The notes below the pieces were generated by a model. The model made no database searches. It had not been told where the DNA came from and saw nothing but the letters and a program-made list of their open reading frames with translations. DNA of 64,000 nucleotides, from positions 9,392,601 through 9,456,600 of the forward strand of contig OY987237.1 in NCBI GenBank assembly GCA_963920705.1. The letters are read 5' to 3'. Shown piece after piece: positions 48,780 through 62,782 of this stretch (its first letter is position 1; the number at the start of each line of letters is the position of its first letter). The position numbers and the translations under genes were made by a program. The DNA comes from Odiellus spinosus. Taxonomy: Eukaryota > Arthropoda > Arachnida > Opiliones > Phalangiidae.

Positions 48780-48785
48780 AATAAA
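48780..48785 (+). terminator. Candidate polyadenylation signal AATAAA (proximal)
   Basis: This is the first AATAAA after the stop codon, 62 bases downstream. The hexamer is common in AT-rich DNA and no transcript evidence is available, so it is only one candidate. Confidence 0.3.
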
Positions 48786-49245
48786 CACGGGCATTCCATA
48801 ATTGTTTTTTAGTTGAAAACGAGTTGTCGGTTGAAAACGATACTATACCCTTATCGTAGGTTTCGATTGGAATACTTTTAACACAGTCAAACGTATTTAA
48901 CTAATCCTACGGATCTTCATCTTAATCTCTTCAAAATTTTAGTTCCATTAGATATTCAAATGTTACCGTATGTCTCTAGAAAATATTTTAACACTTTAAA
49001 TATCATCAATTGGTTCGTATAAACAAATTGCAAATATTTTAGTTAATCGCGATGTTAAAACTAATTCAATGCATCCCCACGATAAGGGTACAACTCGTTT
49101 CTCCGTGAATTAAGTGACAAACTAAATCATAAACAAACAAACCAACAAAAACGCGAGTTGTGATTGTTATTGTTGATAACAGGCGATAACGTTCCTATAG
49201 ACGTTAACCAGTTATGGTCATTAATTACATTCCAGAGTTAAGCTT

Positions 49246-49251
49246 AATAAA
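49246..49251 (+). terminator. Candidate polyadenylation signal AATAAA (distal)
   Basis: Second AATAAA, about 530 bases after the stop, followed by a TA-rich and then T-rich stretch (49252-49271). A 3' UTR of roughly 0.5 kb would be ordinary. Other AATAAA hexamers at 52002-52007 and 53777-53782 (the latter with GT-rich DNA after it) are alternatives if the UTR is long. Confidence 0.3.
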
Positions 49252-50513
49252 TATATATATAATATTTTTTTGATAAAAGAGTATTTTGTTAAAGTTAATA
49301 ATAAAAATACATTTTACACCATTTTACTAAAACAAACAAAAACAAGAAAGTGCCACTTAACGTGCGGAATTACTTAATTTAACATTACCGTAATTAACAA
49401 AAAGTAAAGTGTTCCAAACCAACGCGTTTAACCCACCTATTAACTTCGAAAGAAATCGATCTAAAGCCAGTGGTGCCTTATTTAAATATTTTAAATAATC
49501 CACAATTTTGAAAAAGAAATGGGAAATATTATTCTAAATTTCCGCTGTGATGGTCAAAACTTTAAACTTTAATAATTAATGTTTTAACCAAACTTTTCTT
49601 ACGGCCAGTCTTACTATACGTTACTATTACATTTACTTTACTTTAATATTACTCCAACATTCCAACTTAAAGTGTTCTTAATTAACATTTAATAAAAACT
49701 AAAAAATTCGGTCGATAACCATTTTATAACGTACAAAGAGAGGAATTTTAATTCCTCGAGGCCTTAACGTAATTAACGTTAATTACTATACTCTATTTAA
49801 ATATTATTAACTAAAACTTAACTATAAACCAGTAGCAATAACATTTTTGGATCAAATTTTTTTAACTTGAAAAAAAAATCGTATTTTCATATAATCTCTA
49901 ATGTCCAATTTGTTAAAAATATTAGAGTTTATTTGTTAAAATTACAATTTTTTTTGGATATTTAAATATTAACGTTTAAATATTGTTGGATAAACCCTAC
50001 AATTTTGCTCAAATTTTCCAGAAATCTCAACAACAAAAAAAAAACAAAAAACCTATTTCAACTAATTCAAAAATTGAGAATAATTTTTGATATTAACTCG
50101 CGTATTATCACCACTTTCCGAATTTTTACGTTTGAATTTTATTAATTAATTTCATAAATATTTCTTCGTACCTGCAGTTAAAAACCGTCCATTTTTTTTT
50201 ATTTTAAAACTTTGAGCCAATGATCTATTTAAAAGATCATACTTAGTTAATAGTTAAAAGAAATTATTTCGTTACCGATTGATATGGATCGCGAAATATC
50301 TTATGATCCTTCATTATTCAACAAGTTTTAAATTTATCCGTGAATTGTTGCTGATTTTTGAAAAGGAACTCGTGTAACGGGTAAAACAAAGAGCACAAAG
50401 AAACACTTTTTTGTTTTCGAATCTCGGGTAGTTTTGCAAAAATATATGGATTCTTTTATAATTCCCTAACTGGAATCTCTTGAATTTGTAATTTTTATTG
50501 GGATTACAAGGGC

Positions 50514-50563
50514 ATTATTATTATTATTATTATTTTAATTATTATTATTATTATTATTATTAT
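50514..50563. repeat. ATT microsatellite
   Basis: About 16 ATT units with one interruption near 50534-50538. Confidence 0.9.
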
Positions 50564-50820
50564 CGATTTCGCGAATTTAGCTTTTGAGACAGAAAAAAAT
50601 AGCTTTATTGCACGCGATTCTGGGGGAAAAACTGTGCGAAAAGGCTCAAAAAACCTTTTTAATTTCGTGGTTTTAAGATCTCTAGAATTAAAATACTGTA
50701 TTTAATCGGTGGTTTAGACTGTAGTCTTATAAGGAATAGAATATATTTGGTTTATGATGAAGAGCTTAAAAATATATTATATTTCAAATTAGAATTATTT
50801 CAAAGAAAGATTTCTATTGG

Positions 50821-51262
50821 CTAGTTTTGGAGAAAAAAAAAAAAAAAAACTTTCCTATTGCTATTCCTGGAAAAAAAGGTTTCCATTGGATAATGCTTCA
50901 AAGGAAAGCTTTCTAATGGGTAAACGTTATATTTGATACTCCTTCCAAAGAAAGCTTTCCATTGGATACTTCTTCCAAAGAAAGCCTTCCATTGGATACT
51001 CCTTCCAAACAAAGCTTTCCATTGGGTACTCCTTCCAAACAAAGCTTTCCATTGGGTACTCCTTCCAAACAAAGCTTTCCATTGGGTACTCCTTCCAAAC
51101 AAAGCTTTCCATTGGATACTTCTTTCAAAGAAAGCTTTCTATTTGCTACTATTTCTATTAGATAGTTCTTAAAACAAAAGCTTTCTTTTGGATACCCTTT
51201 CAGAGGAAAGCTTTCCATTGGATACAATTTACCAAGGAAATCTTTCTTCTGGTTACACGTTT
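50821..51262. repeat. Minisatellite, 30 bp unit
   Basis: Units of TACTCCTTCCAAACAAAGCT plus TTCCATTGGG. Four are nearly perfect (50999-51118) and about ten are diverged on the flanks. The 30 bp unit is divisible by three and stop-free in several frames, which produces overlapping open frames on both strands that are not genes. Confidence 0.92.
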
Positions 51263-52237
51263 CCAACAAAAAACTTATTTTCTATACAAAATTGGTCTAA
51301 CCATAAGGCCACTTAACTTTTAAATACTGAAGATCGAAATATGAATCTAATTTGAATTTCTATTCATTTTTAACGCTGCTTAATATAAAACCAATTTTAA
51401 AGCAAACTATTAATTTAAGTATAGCTAAGGAAATAAGCTAAAAGTGCTGTACAGAGACTTCTTAATTTTGTGGATGTATAATATATTAGGTCAAATATTT
51501 AAATCTAAAATTAATTATTACGTTTTTCACTCGAAAACTTCTACTATTCCAATCCCCTTTTTAAGTCACCGCGAACATACCCTATCGCTTAATTTCACTC
51601 ACACAAAACCTTCATATTATTTATCTTAATTATTTGTTGTTTTTAATCAATTTTTATCTATATTTCTCCTAAATATATTTTCGGGGGCGTTCGGTGCAAC
51701 GAAACCGGTAAATTGTAACCGTATCAAGACGGTACACGATACTGAACGACCCGTAAAATAAAATACTTATTTAATATAATCGGCGAGCAATACGGTTTCG
51801 GCGTAACAGTTTTTTTCGACGTTATCTTCAAGCGAAGTGTTTAAAATTAAACTTCAAGAATTTAATTCGCTTTGAAATATCGAAAGAAATTCGCTTTTTT
51901 CAAGAAATTAAATGAAAGTGCACAGACTAGTCCTATAACGTAAACGTTTTGAAGCTTCGTAAATAATTTTTTTTATTAAGTTGTAAACGCGCGTACAAAA
52001 AATAAATAATCTTCTATACCGGTACATATAAAAAAATGTTTTGAAGATTTTTAGTGAAACGTTTGTAAATGTATGAATGTATTAGAAAAAATGTACAGTT
52101 CTTATAATTTTGTAATTTTTTTTTCGGGAAAGTGCCAGCTAAGTAATGTCACTTGAAGCAAATTAGAAGTAACTGTTTTTAATTTTAATTAATAAGTTAA
52201 TTGCGATAAAAATAATCGCGAATTATTTTTAAATACT
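51263..52237. other. Non-coding DNA, nothing recognised
   Basis: A 61-codon frame at 51444-51629 has no recognisable domain. An AATAAA at 52002-52007 is a remote polyadenylation candidate. Confidence 0.35.
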
Positions 52238-52241
52238 TTAA

Positions 52242-52640
52242 AATGGAGAATGTAATGATTTTTTATTAATTCATTATGGTTTAATAGGTCTAATCCACCA
52301 TTAAAATAACTTACAAACAAATATTAAACTAGAAATAAAATTTAAAACTTACCCGGAAAAAGGCTTAACTGGATTTATGGAGATCCTGAATTTCTTCGCA
52401 TTGAAGAGTCAGCGACCAATCGAATGTCATTGGAAGTGTCATGGAGATCTCGCCTTAACGACGAGCCTTTGCTCATTGGTCGCTGACCCATCAATGCGAA
52501 GAAATTCAGGATATTCATGAATTCAGCTAAGCCTATTTTCCGGATAAGTTTCAAGTTTAATAATTGTTTTAATTTTTTTAATGATGGATTAGGCCTATTT
52601 AAACGATAAAAAAAATCACTTGCTATGCTGCATTCTCACT
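52242..52640 (+). mobile_element. TTAA hairpin family, complete 399 bp copy
   Basis: TTAA on both sides (52238-52241 and 52641-52644). Ends AATGGAGAATG and CATTCTCACT. Both arms carry the GTCAGCGACC and GCATTGA subfamily marks. Loop in + orientation. Confidence 0.92.
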
Positions 52641-52644
52641 TTAA

Positions 52645-54218
52645 GTATATAGTTTCTTTGTTTTGCTTTCAAGTGACGAATTTATTGCAAAGTTAAGAGT
52701 CAAATATCGGAAATAAAAAACGCATTTATTATCGCAAATGGGGGGAAGATTTGAAGATGATTGTTTGCATATATCAATTGAGATTTTTAAATTCGAGCGC
52801 CGGTTTACCTTGACTTTAATTTTTAACGAAAGATTTGAAGAAGAAAAAGAAAACCAACTCTCAGCGGAGTTTTTTTTTCTTTTGTATAATTGGTTCCCCC
52901 ATACTTTTAGAGAAAAATCTTTTGTGTATATTATTATTATTAAAAGATGTATATATGATGTGATGGAAGATTCCTGCCTTTATCTTCATTAGGGGCGTAT
53001 GACAAAATAACATTAACTGCTATTCGCGGTTAAATTGTTGAATTGAAACTTTTTGAATTTTAATTTTGAATGTAAGTTAGGTCAAGGGACCCGTGCGTGG
53101 AAATTTGAAAACTGACACTAAATACTTGAACGTTTTGGTAAAAAAAAGAAAGGTTTAATCTTTGTTAAACCTTAAATTAAATTATGAACCACCAGGAGTG
53201 CCATGGCAATGTTTATTAAAACATAAAAACAAAATTTTACCCCCGAAAAACAACGTCATTTTGTGAAATATTTGAAATATTAATAATATTTTTATAATGA
53301 AGATCCCAGTGAAAACAAAAAATATTTAAATGATATTAAACTTTTTTTTTTTTTTTTAAATTAAGCAAAAACCGCTTAATGTTAAGGAGGTTAATAGGTC
53401 ATACGATTACCGGTATATATTTCGTTCTTAAATAAATAAAGAAAACAAGTATTTTGTATTAAAGAGAAAGTTCGAATAATTTAAAAATTTATAAAAGAAA
53501 AAGAGGAAAATAAGAAATAATATTTGAACTTTACTAAAAAAAAATGATAATCGAGTTGTTCTATCCCTCCCCATCCCCATTTTTTGTTTTGTTATTTTTT
53601 TCTGTACCATTTTGTATCATATTACTCGACCAAACATTCCAAGATTTCAAGACGATCCCCAAAACTACACTTTCTTTATTTTGTTTTTATATAAAAAGCG
53701 TTTCTTCTTCCCTTGTACATTGTTCTTGTGATTTAATTTTATTGTGTGTCCTTATTGAAAAAACAAAATGAGAAACAATAAAAAATATTTTAGTATTTGT
53801 TGAAGAAAATATGTTTTTGAATTTTAACGGGAGACATTGCGTTGAAACAAGAAAATAATTTTATTCTTATTGTGAGAGATGCATGAAGGGGTAGTTTCCC
53901 CCTATTAGAGATATACCCAGGGTCGGTAAGATTGGATGAAGGCTAAAAACCTTTTAATTAGTGAATTTAATTAGGGCTAAATTAGTTTTTAATTGAAATG
54001 TAATTTGAAATTTAATTTTTCTTTATTGTAATATAAATTTGTGGTTAATAATAATATTTCGTTTTATGTTTTCAGATTCGATTCATTAACTGAAGATTTG
54101 CGTAAATAGGAATAAAATATTCAGGTGACATAATTAATAGAGGTATTACATAATATTGAAATAATTTTGGTTTATGATCACTCATTATTTCAGCTTAATA
54201 AATAATTAGTTTTTGAAC
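52645..54218. other. Non-coding DNA
   Basis: T-run near 53341-53358. Frames at 52738-52992, 53428-53610 (-) and 53544-53771 have no recognisable domain. AATAAA at 53777-53782 is followed by GT-rich DNA and could be a distant polyadenylation site of the gene upstream. Confidence 0.35.
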
Positions 54219-54385
54219 ACTTCACATCAATGTCAGGAATGGAAATTGAGTAGTATTTTCGGAAAGATCGCTAAAAACGATTCAAAACATATAGACATGT
54301 CATAATACTACGTCATCACTATGGTCCTGTAGCTATTGTAAAGTCTACGGTTGTTTCTCGCGCGTTCTGGCACCAGTGATAAGGT
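54219..54385 (+). repeat. Repeat family R2, shortened copy
   Basis: GAAATTGAGTAGTATTTTCG, GGAAAGATCGCTAAAAACGA, then ACTACGTCATCACTATGGTC, CTATTGTAAAGTCTAC and CTCGCGCGTTCTGGCAC. Confidence 0.75.
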
Positions 54386-55499
54386 TGTAATCGGTAACAT
54401 AATCGCGTTTCGACGTACAGATTTGGTTAACCCTTCGCTAAAGATTTCCTCGTCTGTAGAAACAAGTGGAATGGTTTGTTTTACAGTGTGGTTAGAAATT
54501 GAGAACACTAACCTATATATTATCTTGTTCGTAAAATAGTTTGCGAAATAGCGATAACTGCATGAGCCGCGCGTTAATACGGAATATTACAGAGCTCTTA
54601 GAGATATAAATAGGTTTTGTAAACATTTCTTAAACAGGGTTTAGTATAGCAGAAATAATACACCAGTTTGGTATTCTGGTATCAATTTGGAACTTTTCAC
54701 GTTGTATTCGCTACAGAAAATGTTCCCGTGGCACGAAAGGGTTCAAAGGTCGGACAGGTCTTTCTTGGCGGAACAAAAAAAAACGCGGAACAAGCGCGCA
54801 TCACCGCGTGAAGACGAATTGGTTGAAAGATTTCAGAAACTCTAAACGGTTTGAACTCATTTTTATTTCGACCGAAGCCTTTTATTCATTGACGCTTCTT
54901 CGAATAATTGCGTTGTTAAGAAAATTGAGAGACGGCGGGCAGCGTTTTACTACTCCCCTTGTTCAAATTTTAAACATTTTGAACTTTACTTTGACCCACG
55001 GGTCGCTCAAAAGGTGCCTGTTTCTGAGTTTCTCTCATCGTCGTAAGATTTGGGGAATTCAGCTCGATGTGAAATATTCTTCCATGTTTTACAAATAAAC
55101 TGCGAATCGTAGTTTATTGTTTGAAACCTTTTTAGTACTGAAATGTCGGCATGATTATTCTAACTATAAAGTTTCTATTGAGCCTAAAAGCAATATTTCT
55201 CGACATCTTCCTGACGTCTGTCTGTCAAATTTCAACAGTATACGTTAATGAGGATTGTCCATTCGATGGAAGTCGCTGAATACGATGAAAGGCTGAAGGC
55301 TCCCTTTAGTTTTCTTGGTAGCGTATTTGTTTTGTTTAGTTAAAAAAGTTTTAGTTTATTCACTTATTAATTGTTTTTATACGCAAGTAGTGACTTTTTA
55401 ATTTAGTAATTCGTGCACATCCCTGACCAGGGTTGAAGGTTCGTGAAAGTACAATTCAAATAAAGCCAACATACTCGTTGCAACCTTTTTTTTCCAACT
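54386..55499. other. Non-coding DNA, no gene recognised
   Basis: A 96-codon frame at 54808-55098 is one of the longer ones outside the receptor gene, but I recognise no domain and its length is compatible with chance. Confidence 0.35.
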
Positions 55500-56060
55500 A
55501 GTTATATCGCTTCATTCAACATTGTTTCCTGAACATACCTGCAGTATATCCACTCTGAAAATCTGAATTACTTGAAAGGTTGCTAAAGGTAAATTTCTTC
55601 GAGCCATCTTACAGAATTTCAATCTCAACTAATATTGCTTCATTCAATATTGTTTCCTGAACCAGAGACATAACACGCATACCGTATATCTGAATAAATG
55701 AATAAGTTTCGCAAGGTGAATTTATTTGAGCAATCTTACAAATTTTATCCCAACTAATAATAATTCATTCAACATTGTTTCCTGAACAAAATACAGAATA
55801 TCCACTCCGAAAAGCCGAATAGATTGAAAGGCTCGATCCATAAAGGTGAATTTCTTTGAACCATCTTACAAAGATTTCTAAATCTCAATTAACAATCGCT
55901 TCATTCGTCATTTTTTCCTGAACAAGATACGTTATATCCACTCCGACCCTCCGAATAGATTGGAAAGGCTCTAGAAGATTAACTTCTTTGCTGAAAATTC
56001 TAAAACGTACGGAGTTTCTCTACCTTCCTTAAGATCTCTTAATTCAACTTCGTTTCTTGA
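55500..56060. repeat. Satellite, ~130 bp unit, about four copies
   Basis: TTCATTCAACATTGTTTCCTG (or a variant) starts at 55511, 55639, 55764 and 55900, spacing 128, 125 and 136. Each is followed by ATATCCACTC, GAATAGATTGAAAGG, GGTGAATTTCTTTGA and CATCTTACA blocks. A fifth partial copy lies near 56040. Confidence 0.85.
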
Positions 56061-56499
56061 ACAATTCGAAAAATATATTTAAGTAAGTATGAAACTTATT
56101 TTATAAAAATATTATTAGGTAACTACTTGTTGATGTCAGCACGTCAAGGGGGTCAAACGAAGAGGCCATGCTGGGAAATTTTAACAAAAACTTTGAATCC
56201 CCTCCTATGTCCACCCCCGTATTTTAGTACATACAATCCTTCACTCAAAAATAAATTTTCCTTTGGGTCAGAATAGCAAAAGAAAAAAAGCCAACCTCAG
56301 GAATATGGGATGGAAGAAAAAAATTAAAAACTAGTCTCTGTTGTTTGCAAAAAAAAAGGTTAAAGGCAATTTCACTCTTATAATTATAATGGTTTCTTTT
56401 TATTTTTAAATAGCAAAATTGGTTCAAAGCTTAAATGTATTACGTTCTTAGATTTGTAAAATATTCTTAAATATTGAGTTTCTGTTCATTTACATATTA
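56061..56499. other. Non-coding DNA, nothing recognised
   Basis: No supported feature. Confidence 0.3.
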
Positions 56500-56770
56500 A
56501 ACTAAGGCTTTCGCCTATGTTTTATGAACTTCAAATGGAATTTAAGTAGCATTTCCGGAAAAATCTTTAAAAAACTATTCAGAATGTATATATATACATA
56601 TGTCATTGAAAGATTACAGCGACAGTAAAAATACAAATTTTATAATTGCCATTTTCGAAAATATTTAAAAATAAAAATTCCCCGCAATACTACGTCATCA
56701 CTATATAGTCGCGTGGAAATTGTAGAGCCTACTGTTGATTATCGCGCGTTCTGACACGTCATAGAGTTGC
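56500..56770 (+). repeat. Repeat family R2, long copy
   Basis: CTAAGGCTTTCGCC, CAAATGGAATTTAAGTAGC, TTTCCGGAAAAATC, ATTGCCATTTTCGAAAAT, ACTACGTCATCACTATATAG, CGCGTGGAAATTGTAGAGCC and TATCGCGCGTTCTGACACG. Confidence 0.8.
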
Positions 56771-58899
<2,129 letters not shown>

Positions 58900-59154
58900 A
58901 TCTGTATACGTATTCAAGTTTTGCTTCCAAATGAGCAATTATACCGTATTGTAAGGGTTAATTTGTCTTTGATTTTACTGTAAAAACTAAAGAAAAATGG
59001 ACTAATGTAGAAGATTAGGTTTCCTCTTATATATAATGTTACATATTTCCTAATTTCTCGTCTCTTACCCATTTAATTTTAACAAGAAAATTAAGATATG
59101 GCATAATTCTTTTGTTTCAACAGTTTAAAATATCCCGCCCCTGATAAATATATT

Positions 59155-59290
59155 CTTTTCCGCCACGCGGCGCCACTTAGTTGATGATCGAGACTGCCCG
59201 TAACGCCACTTGGTGATCGAGACTGCCCGCAACGCGTCTTTGACGAACGTATCGTGTCGTCTGCTTATACGACGCTTAAAGCTCTAAACG
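59155..59290. repeat. CpG-rich patch with a two-copy tandem
   Basis: GCCACTTAGTTGATGATCGA then GCCACTTGGTGATCGAGACT, each followed by GACTGCCCG(T/C)AACG-type sequence. CpG dinucleotides are much denser than in the surrounding AT-rich DNA. Confidence 0.6.
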
Positions 59291-61241
59291 GTTTCTTGTT
59301 TGAATTTTGATTGCGTCTATAATTTCGATTAAATTTAGGAAAAAGACCGTGATTAAGATGTACCGAATATTCAGTATGCTTAATTAGTAAGAAAAAGTTG
59401 AGGAGCATTTGCATGGAACTTTACCAAACCGGAATTTAATAGTATCCTGTAAGCATCGGACAAAGCATGATTATCCACTGATCGTGTACGATTATGAAAA
59501 TTTGGAGGATTAGTTCAAGAACGATTGATTAGTTTCAACCTAATTCGAATAAATAATGAAGCTCAAGGATATGAAATGAAAATTACAAAGGAAACGAACA
59601 TTGGCCACTTTCTGAGAATTATTTCGAAACTGCAAGAGCCTCGAACGCGGTAAGTTGATAATTGTAATATTTACAAATTTAACTCTCAACCTTGTCCGAT
59701 TTTGGTTCCTATATCTACATCAACCGAATTAGTGTTAAATACCTTTTGAATAATTCATACGGTACTTGCCCCACTTCCCGAAAATCTCTTACAAAAAATC
59801 TGTATTTCGATTCGCGATATCTACTTAGTAAGCGAGCGGACAAATTTCAAGGTAACATTTAACACGATGATTTACATTTAACTATGGGAAAATTTGCATC
59901 CCCAAATTCGAAATTCCTCTCGAGAAGTTGCGATTTAGAATACGAATTGCTTTTAGTTTTCAGTGTCTGAATGGTAACAAACCTCGATTTCCGGTTATCT
60001 CTTTATTATTTCACATCTTAGAGATAGTTGGAAATGTTATTTTGCTCGCGAAATGAAATTTCAAGCTGATTCTGACTGCCCTCAACTCGGTGGTCGGGTC
60101 AGCCATAGGACAAAACAAAAGCCGTTCCGAGCAAACGGGTCAAACTGGAGAATTTAATGGTGAAAGACGTTTAGGAAACAAGAACTTGTAAAAAAAAGTG
60201 GATCGCCTAGGATAAATAGCGAGGACGAGTTAACGTTAGCCAGCTATGAACAAACATAGGCGTACATCAAGGGGATGGTTTTTAAAGGGATACTTTTACT
60301 TCATTTTAGATAATACTTTTGTAATTTTCAGAAGAATAGAACGTGATGAAAATTATTCCCCTATAGTTCTTATGAAAACACATTTAGGAGGGTGTACAAG
60401 TATGTAAGTGTAATTTAACTGACTACGTATTTAAAAATACCAAAGGCTATATCAGTTACGTAATCGCGTAATCATAGTTAACCCGTCGCATTAAGAAACC
60501 ACGAGTCCACGACTTGGGTGACGACATTATACGTCAATATGGCATCCCCTTCTCATTGGTTCGGTGTATGCACTGTCAATATTATTGCGTAGCAATACAC
60601 CTTAAACTTTTCCGTTTTGCTAAGTGTTCTTGAACAGTAGAATACCAACAAGAATATCAAGCTCTTGCTCTAATAGATCGCTGTTACACGTGTTCCAAGA
60701 GCAATTATATTATTGCTTACATTAGAACATAACTTTTAATTATTCTTAAGATCTACTCCAGGTTTTCGAATATATAAACAGAAAATTCGGATTGCCAAAT
60801 GGTGTTAAATATTAAAATTTAGAAATAATCATTTCTTGTTTAGCGTTTATATTCTAATATCTGATGGGTTTTTCTTATACTTCGAGATGAAACTAACCTC
60901 TTTTCTCTCATCTTGGCGTTTGAATAAGCGTGACAAATTAAAGTTTGCTTAGTGAAAAAAACAAAAAAAAAAAAAACAGCGCATCTAGAACTTTGCAAAT
61001 ATCGCTATTGTCCTATGAATAAAAACACTATCCCGAATTATTTAACTTCCAAGTCAGTTGAAAAGAATTTCCTTAATCCACGTGTCATTAGTAAAATTAA
61101 TCAAAACGAAAAAAATATCCTACACTTTATTTAAATATACCCATAGGGAAGTATATATAATAAATTAAAATCAATGCTAAAAGTCATCATTTTGTAAACA
61201 GTTAAGTTGTTTAATCTAGACTTAATTTTTACTCAGTTGGT
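59291..61241. other. Non-coding DNA
   Basis: A lone TTAAAGGGATAC at 60282-60293 matches the left tip of the 6426 element, but no partner end was found. A GGTAAGTT donor-like site lies near 59650. The frame at 60952-61134 is Lys/Asn-rich and unrecognisable. Confidence 0.35.
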
Positions 61242-61245
61242 TTAA

Positions 61246-61520
61246 AGTGAGGCTGTCATGGATTTTCCAAATAGAAATTTCTAAAAGATCGTTAAAAATC
61301 GATTCAAATTAAATACCATAGAAAAAAATTACTACGATTCAAATATATTTATATCCTCTAATTGCCATTTTTGAAATTTTTAAAATAAAATTTCTCACAA
61401 TACTACGTCATCATTATGGTCGCGTGGCTATTGTAAAGCCTACAGTTGATTCTCGCGGGTTCTGGCACGTAAGGCTGCTTTCGCGCGGTCGTTTTCGTGA
61501 AAGTACTTAATCCAGAAAGT
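61246..61520 (+). repeat. Repeat family R2, most complete copy
   Basis: TTAA (61242-61245), AGTGAGGCTGTCATGGA, AAAAGATCGTTAAAAATCGA, ATTGCCATTTTTGAAAT, ACTACGTCATCATTATGGTC, GCGTGGCTATTGTAAAGCCT, GCGGGTTCTGGCACGTAAGG and TTTTCGTGAAAGTACTTAAT. No frame and no clear right inverted end. Confidence 0.8.
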
Positions 61521-61595
61521 ATGAAAATTATAGTTAGTTATAGGTTCTAAAAATAAACCACCAAGGCTGTTAGAGTTAGACCTTATAGCAGCGCA

Positions 61596-61668
61596 GCATC
61601 GGTACCTCAGTTGGTTATAGAGCGTGGGATGTTACCCATGGATCGGTGGTTCAATTAGTCCAGAACCC
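61596..61668 (+). pseudogene. tRNA-like sequence (decayed tRNA or SINE head)
   Basis: TACCTCAGTTGGTTATAGAG resembles the A box and D arm of a tRNA. TGGG/CCCA can pair around a short loop that contains GTTA (Asn-like GTT anticodon). GGTGGTTCAATT resembles the T arm and B box, but the following bases do not pair with GGTGG and the loop is one base short. It cannot fold as an intact tRNA. It could be a decayed tRNA or the promoter head of a tRNA-derived SINE extending to about 61930. Confidence 0.5.
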
Positions 61669-62478
61669 CAAGGTATTTGTGATCGGGATTCCATGGATAA
61701 ATAATTTCTAGATTTTTTCGAGATTTGAATGATTTGAAAGATATGAAGATATTTGTAGGAGCTAGGGCGCTAAAACATCAGTATACCATTTTTGTCTTTA
61801 TTCCTATTCCAAGAGCGTCAATGGCGTCCTATTTTCGCCGCAAAGTTGAGCTCCATATGTAGTTTAGAACTCCAGACGCTCGACCACCAGGAACTGGTGT
61901 TAAAGACTTAAATCTTTTTTTCTATTTTTATTTTACAACTTACCCTCTTTTAATTTAGTATTCTAGAGAACTGGAGAAAAAAGTGTACTTATATGTATAT
62001 ATACGCTGTATATCGCGGTTATAGTGTAAATAGGCTTAGCGTGATGGGTTTTTTCAACTCTATGTTAGACCTCAGCATTGGCCCTATAATCCTCCTCGGA
62101 TACCAATAAATAATGATTTCAATTTGCAAAAGTCGCGGGTGTCTGTGGCCCCAAAAACTATATATATAAGCAAATAAAACAAAACACCGGTACCCTAACG
62201 TAAATTGTTTTAACGAACTGAATGGGATGTCTTATTTTTTTAAAGAGAATCACTGCTTGATTAACATTAAAAACCAGTTTTATTCAATTTCTGAATCGGC
62301 ATGCGTAATAACTATAATTGTGATTTTTTTCTGGTTTTGCGACAAGTTTAATATTTAAATTTAACGATTTTTAAAAAGTAATTGATTAGTTTTAGCAAGG
62401 ATGCTTAATCAGAATGCTAGCCTTTTCACCTTCAATATTACGCTGTTTATTTCAGAAATCATGGTGTTTTTGTGAAAA

Positions 62479-62782
62479 TTTACGAACAAATATTTAACCA
62501 GAAAACGTACCCGGAAAATAGGCTTAGCGGGATTCATGGAGATCCTAATTTCCTAGCGTATAAAGTCTAGCGACCAATCGAATGCGATCGTAAATCTCGT
62601 GGAGATTTCGCGTGAACGACGGGCCTTTGCTCATTGATCGCTAGACCTTCCGCGGAGGTAATTCAGGATCTCCATGAATCCCGCTAAGCCTATTTTCCGG
62701 GTTAGTTTATTATTTGTTTTGTAAACTTTTTATTGGTAGATTAGGCCTATTTAAACGATAAGGAATCACTATGCATTCTCTC
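62479..62782 (+). mobile_element. TTAA hairpin family, copy lacking its left tip
   Basis: Begins near TTTACGAACAAATATT and ends GCATTCTCTCT, followed by TCAA. The core AATAGGCTTAGCGGGATTC has a nearly perfect inverse. Both arms carry the TCTAGCGACC subfamily mark. Confidence 0.87.

Larger units (their letters stand above)
48719..50820 (+). other. Probable 3' UTR and downstream flank of the Knirps-family gene
   Basis: AT-rich DNA after the stop codon. The 3' UTR must begin here, but its end cannot be fixed: AATAAA occurs at 48780-48785, 49246-49251 and further on. An imperfect ATT microsatellite lies at 50514-50563. No coding signal is seen. Confidence 0.5.

Noticed and set aside
50821-51269. 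Five overlapping repeat-protein frames on both strands
   Set aside because: The 30 bp unit is divisible by three and lacks stops in several frames. No start context or flanking coding signal, and both strands are equally open.
54808-55098. 96-codon frame beginning MKTNWLKDF
   Set aside because: No recognisable domain, and frames of this length are expected a few times by chance in a window of this size and composition.
60282-60300. TTAAAGGGATAC as a further TTAA element
   Set aside because: Only one tip is present; no inverse tip was found downstream, so an element cannot be delimited.
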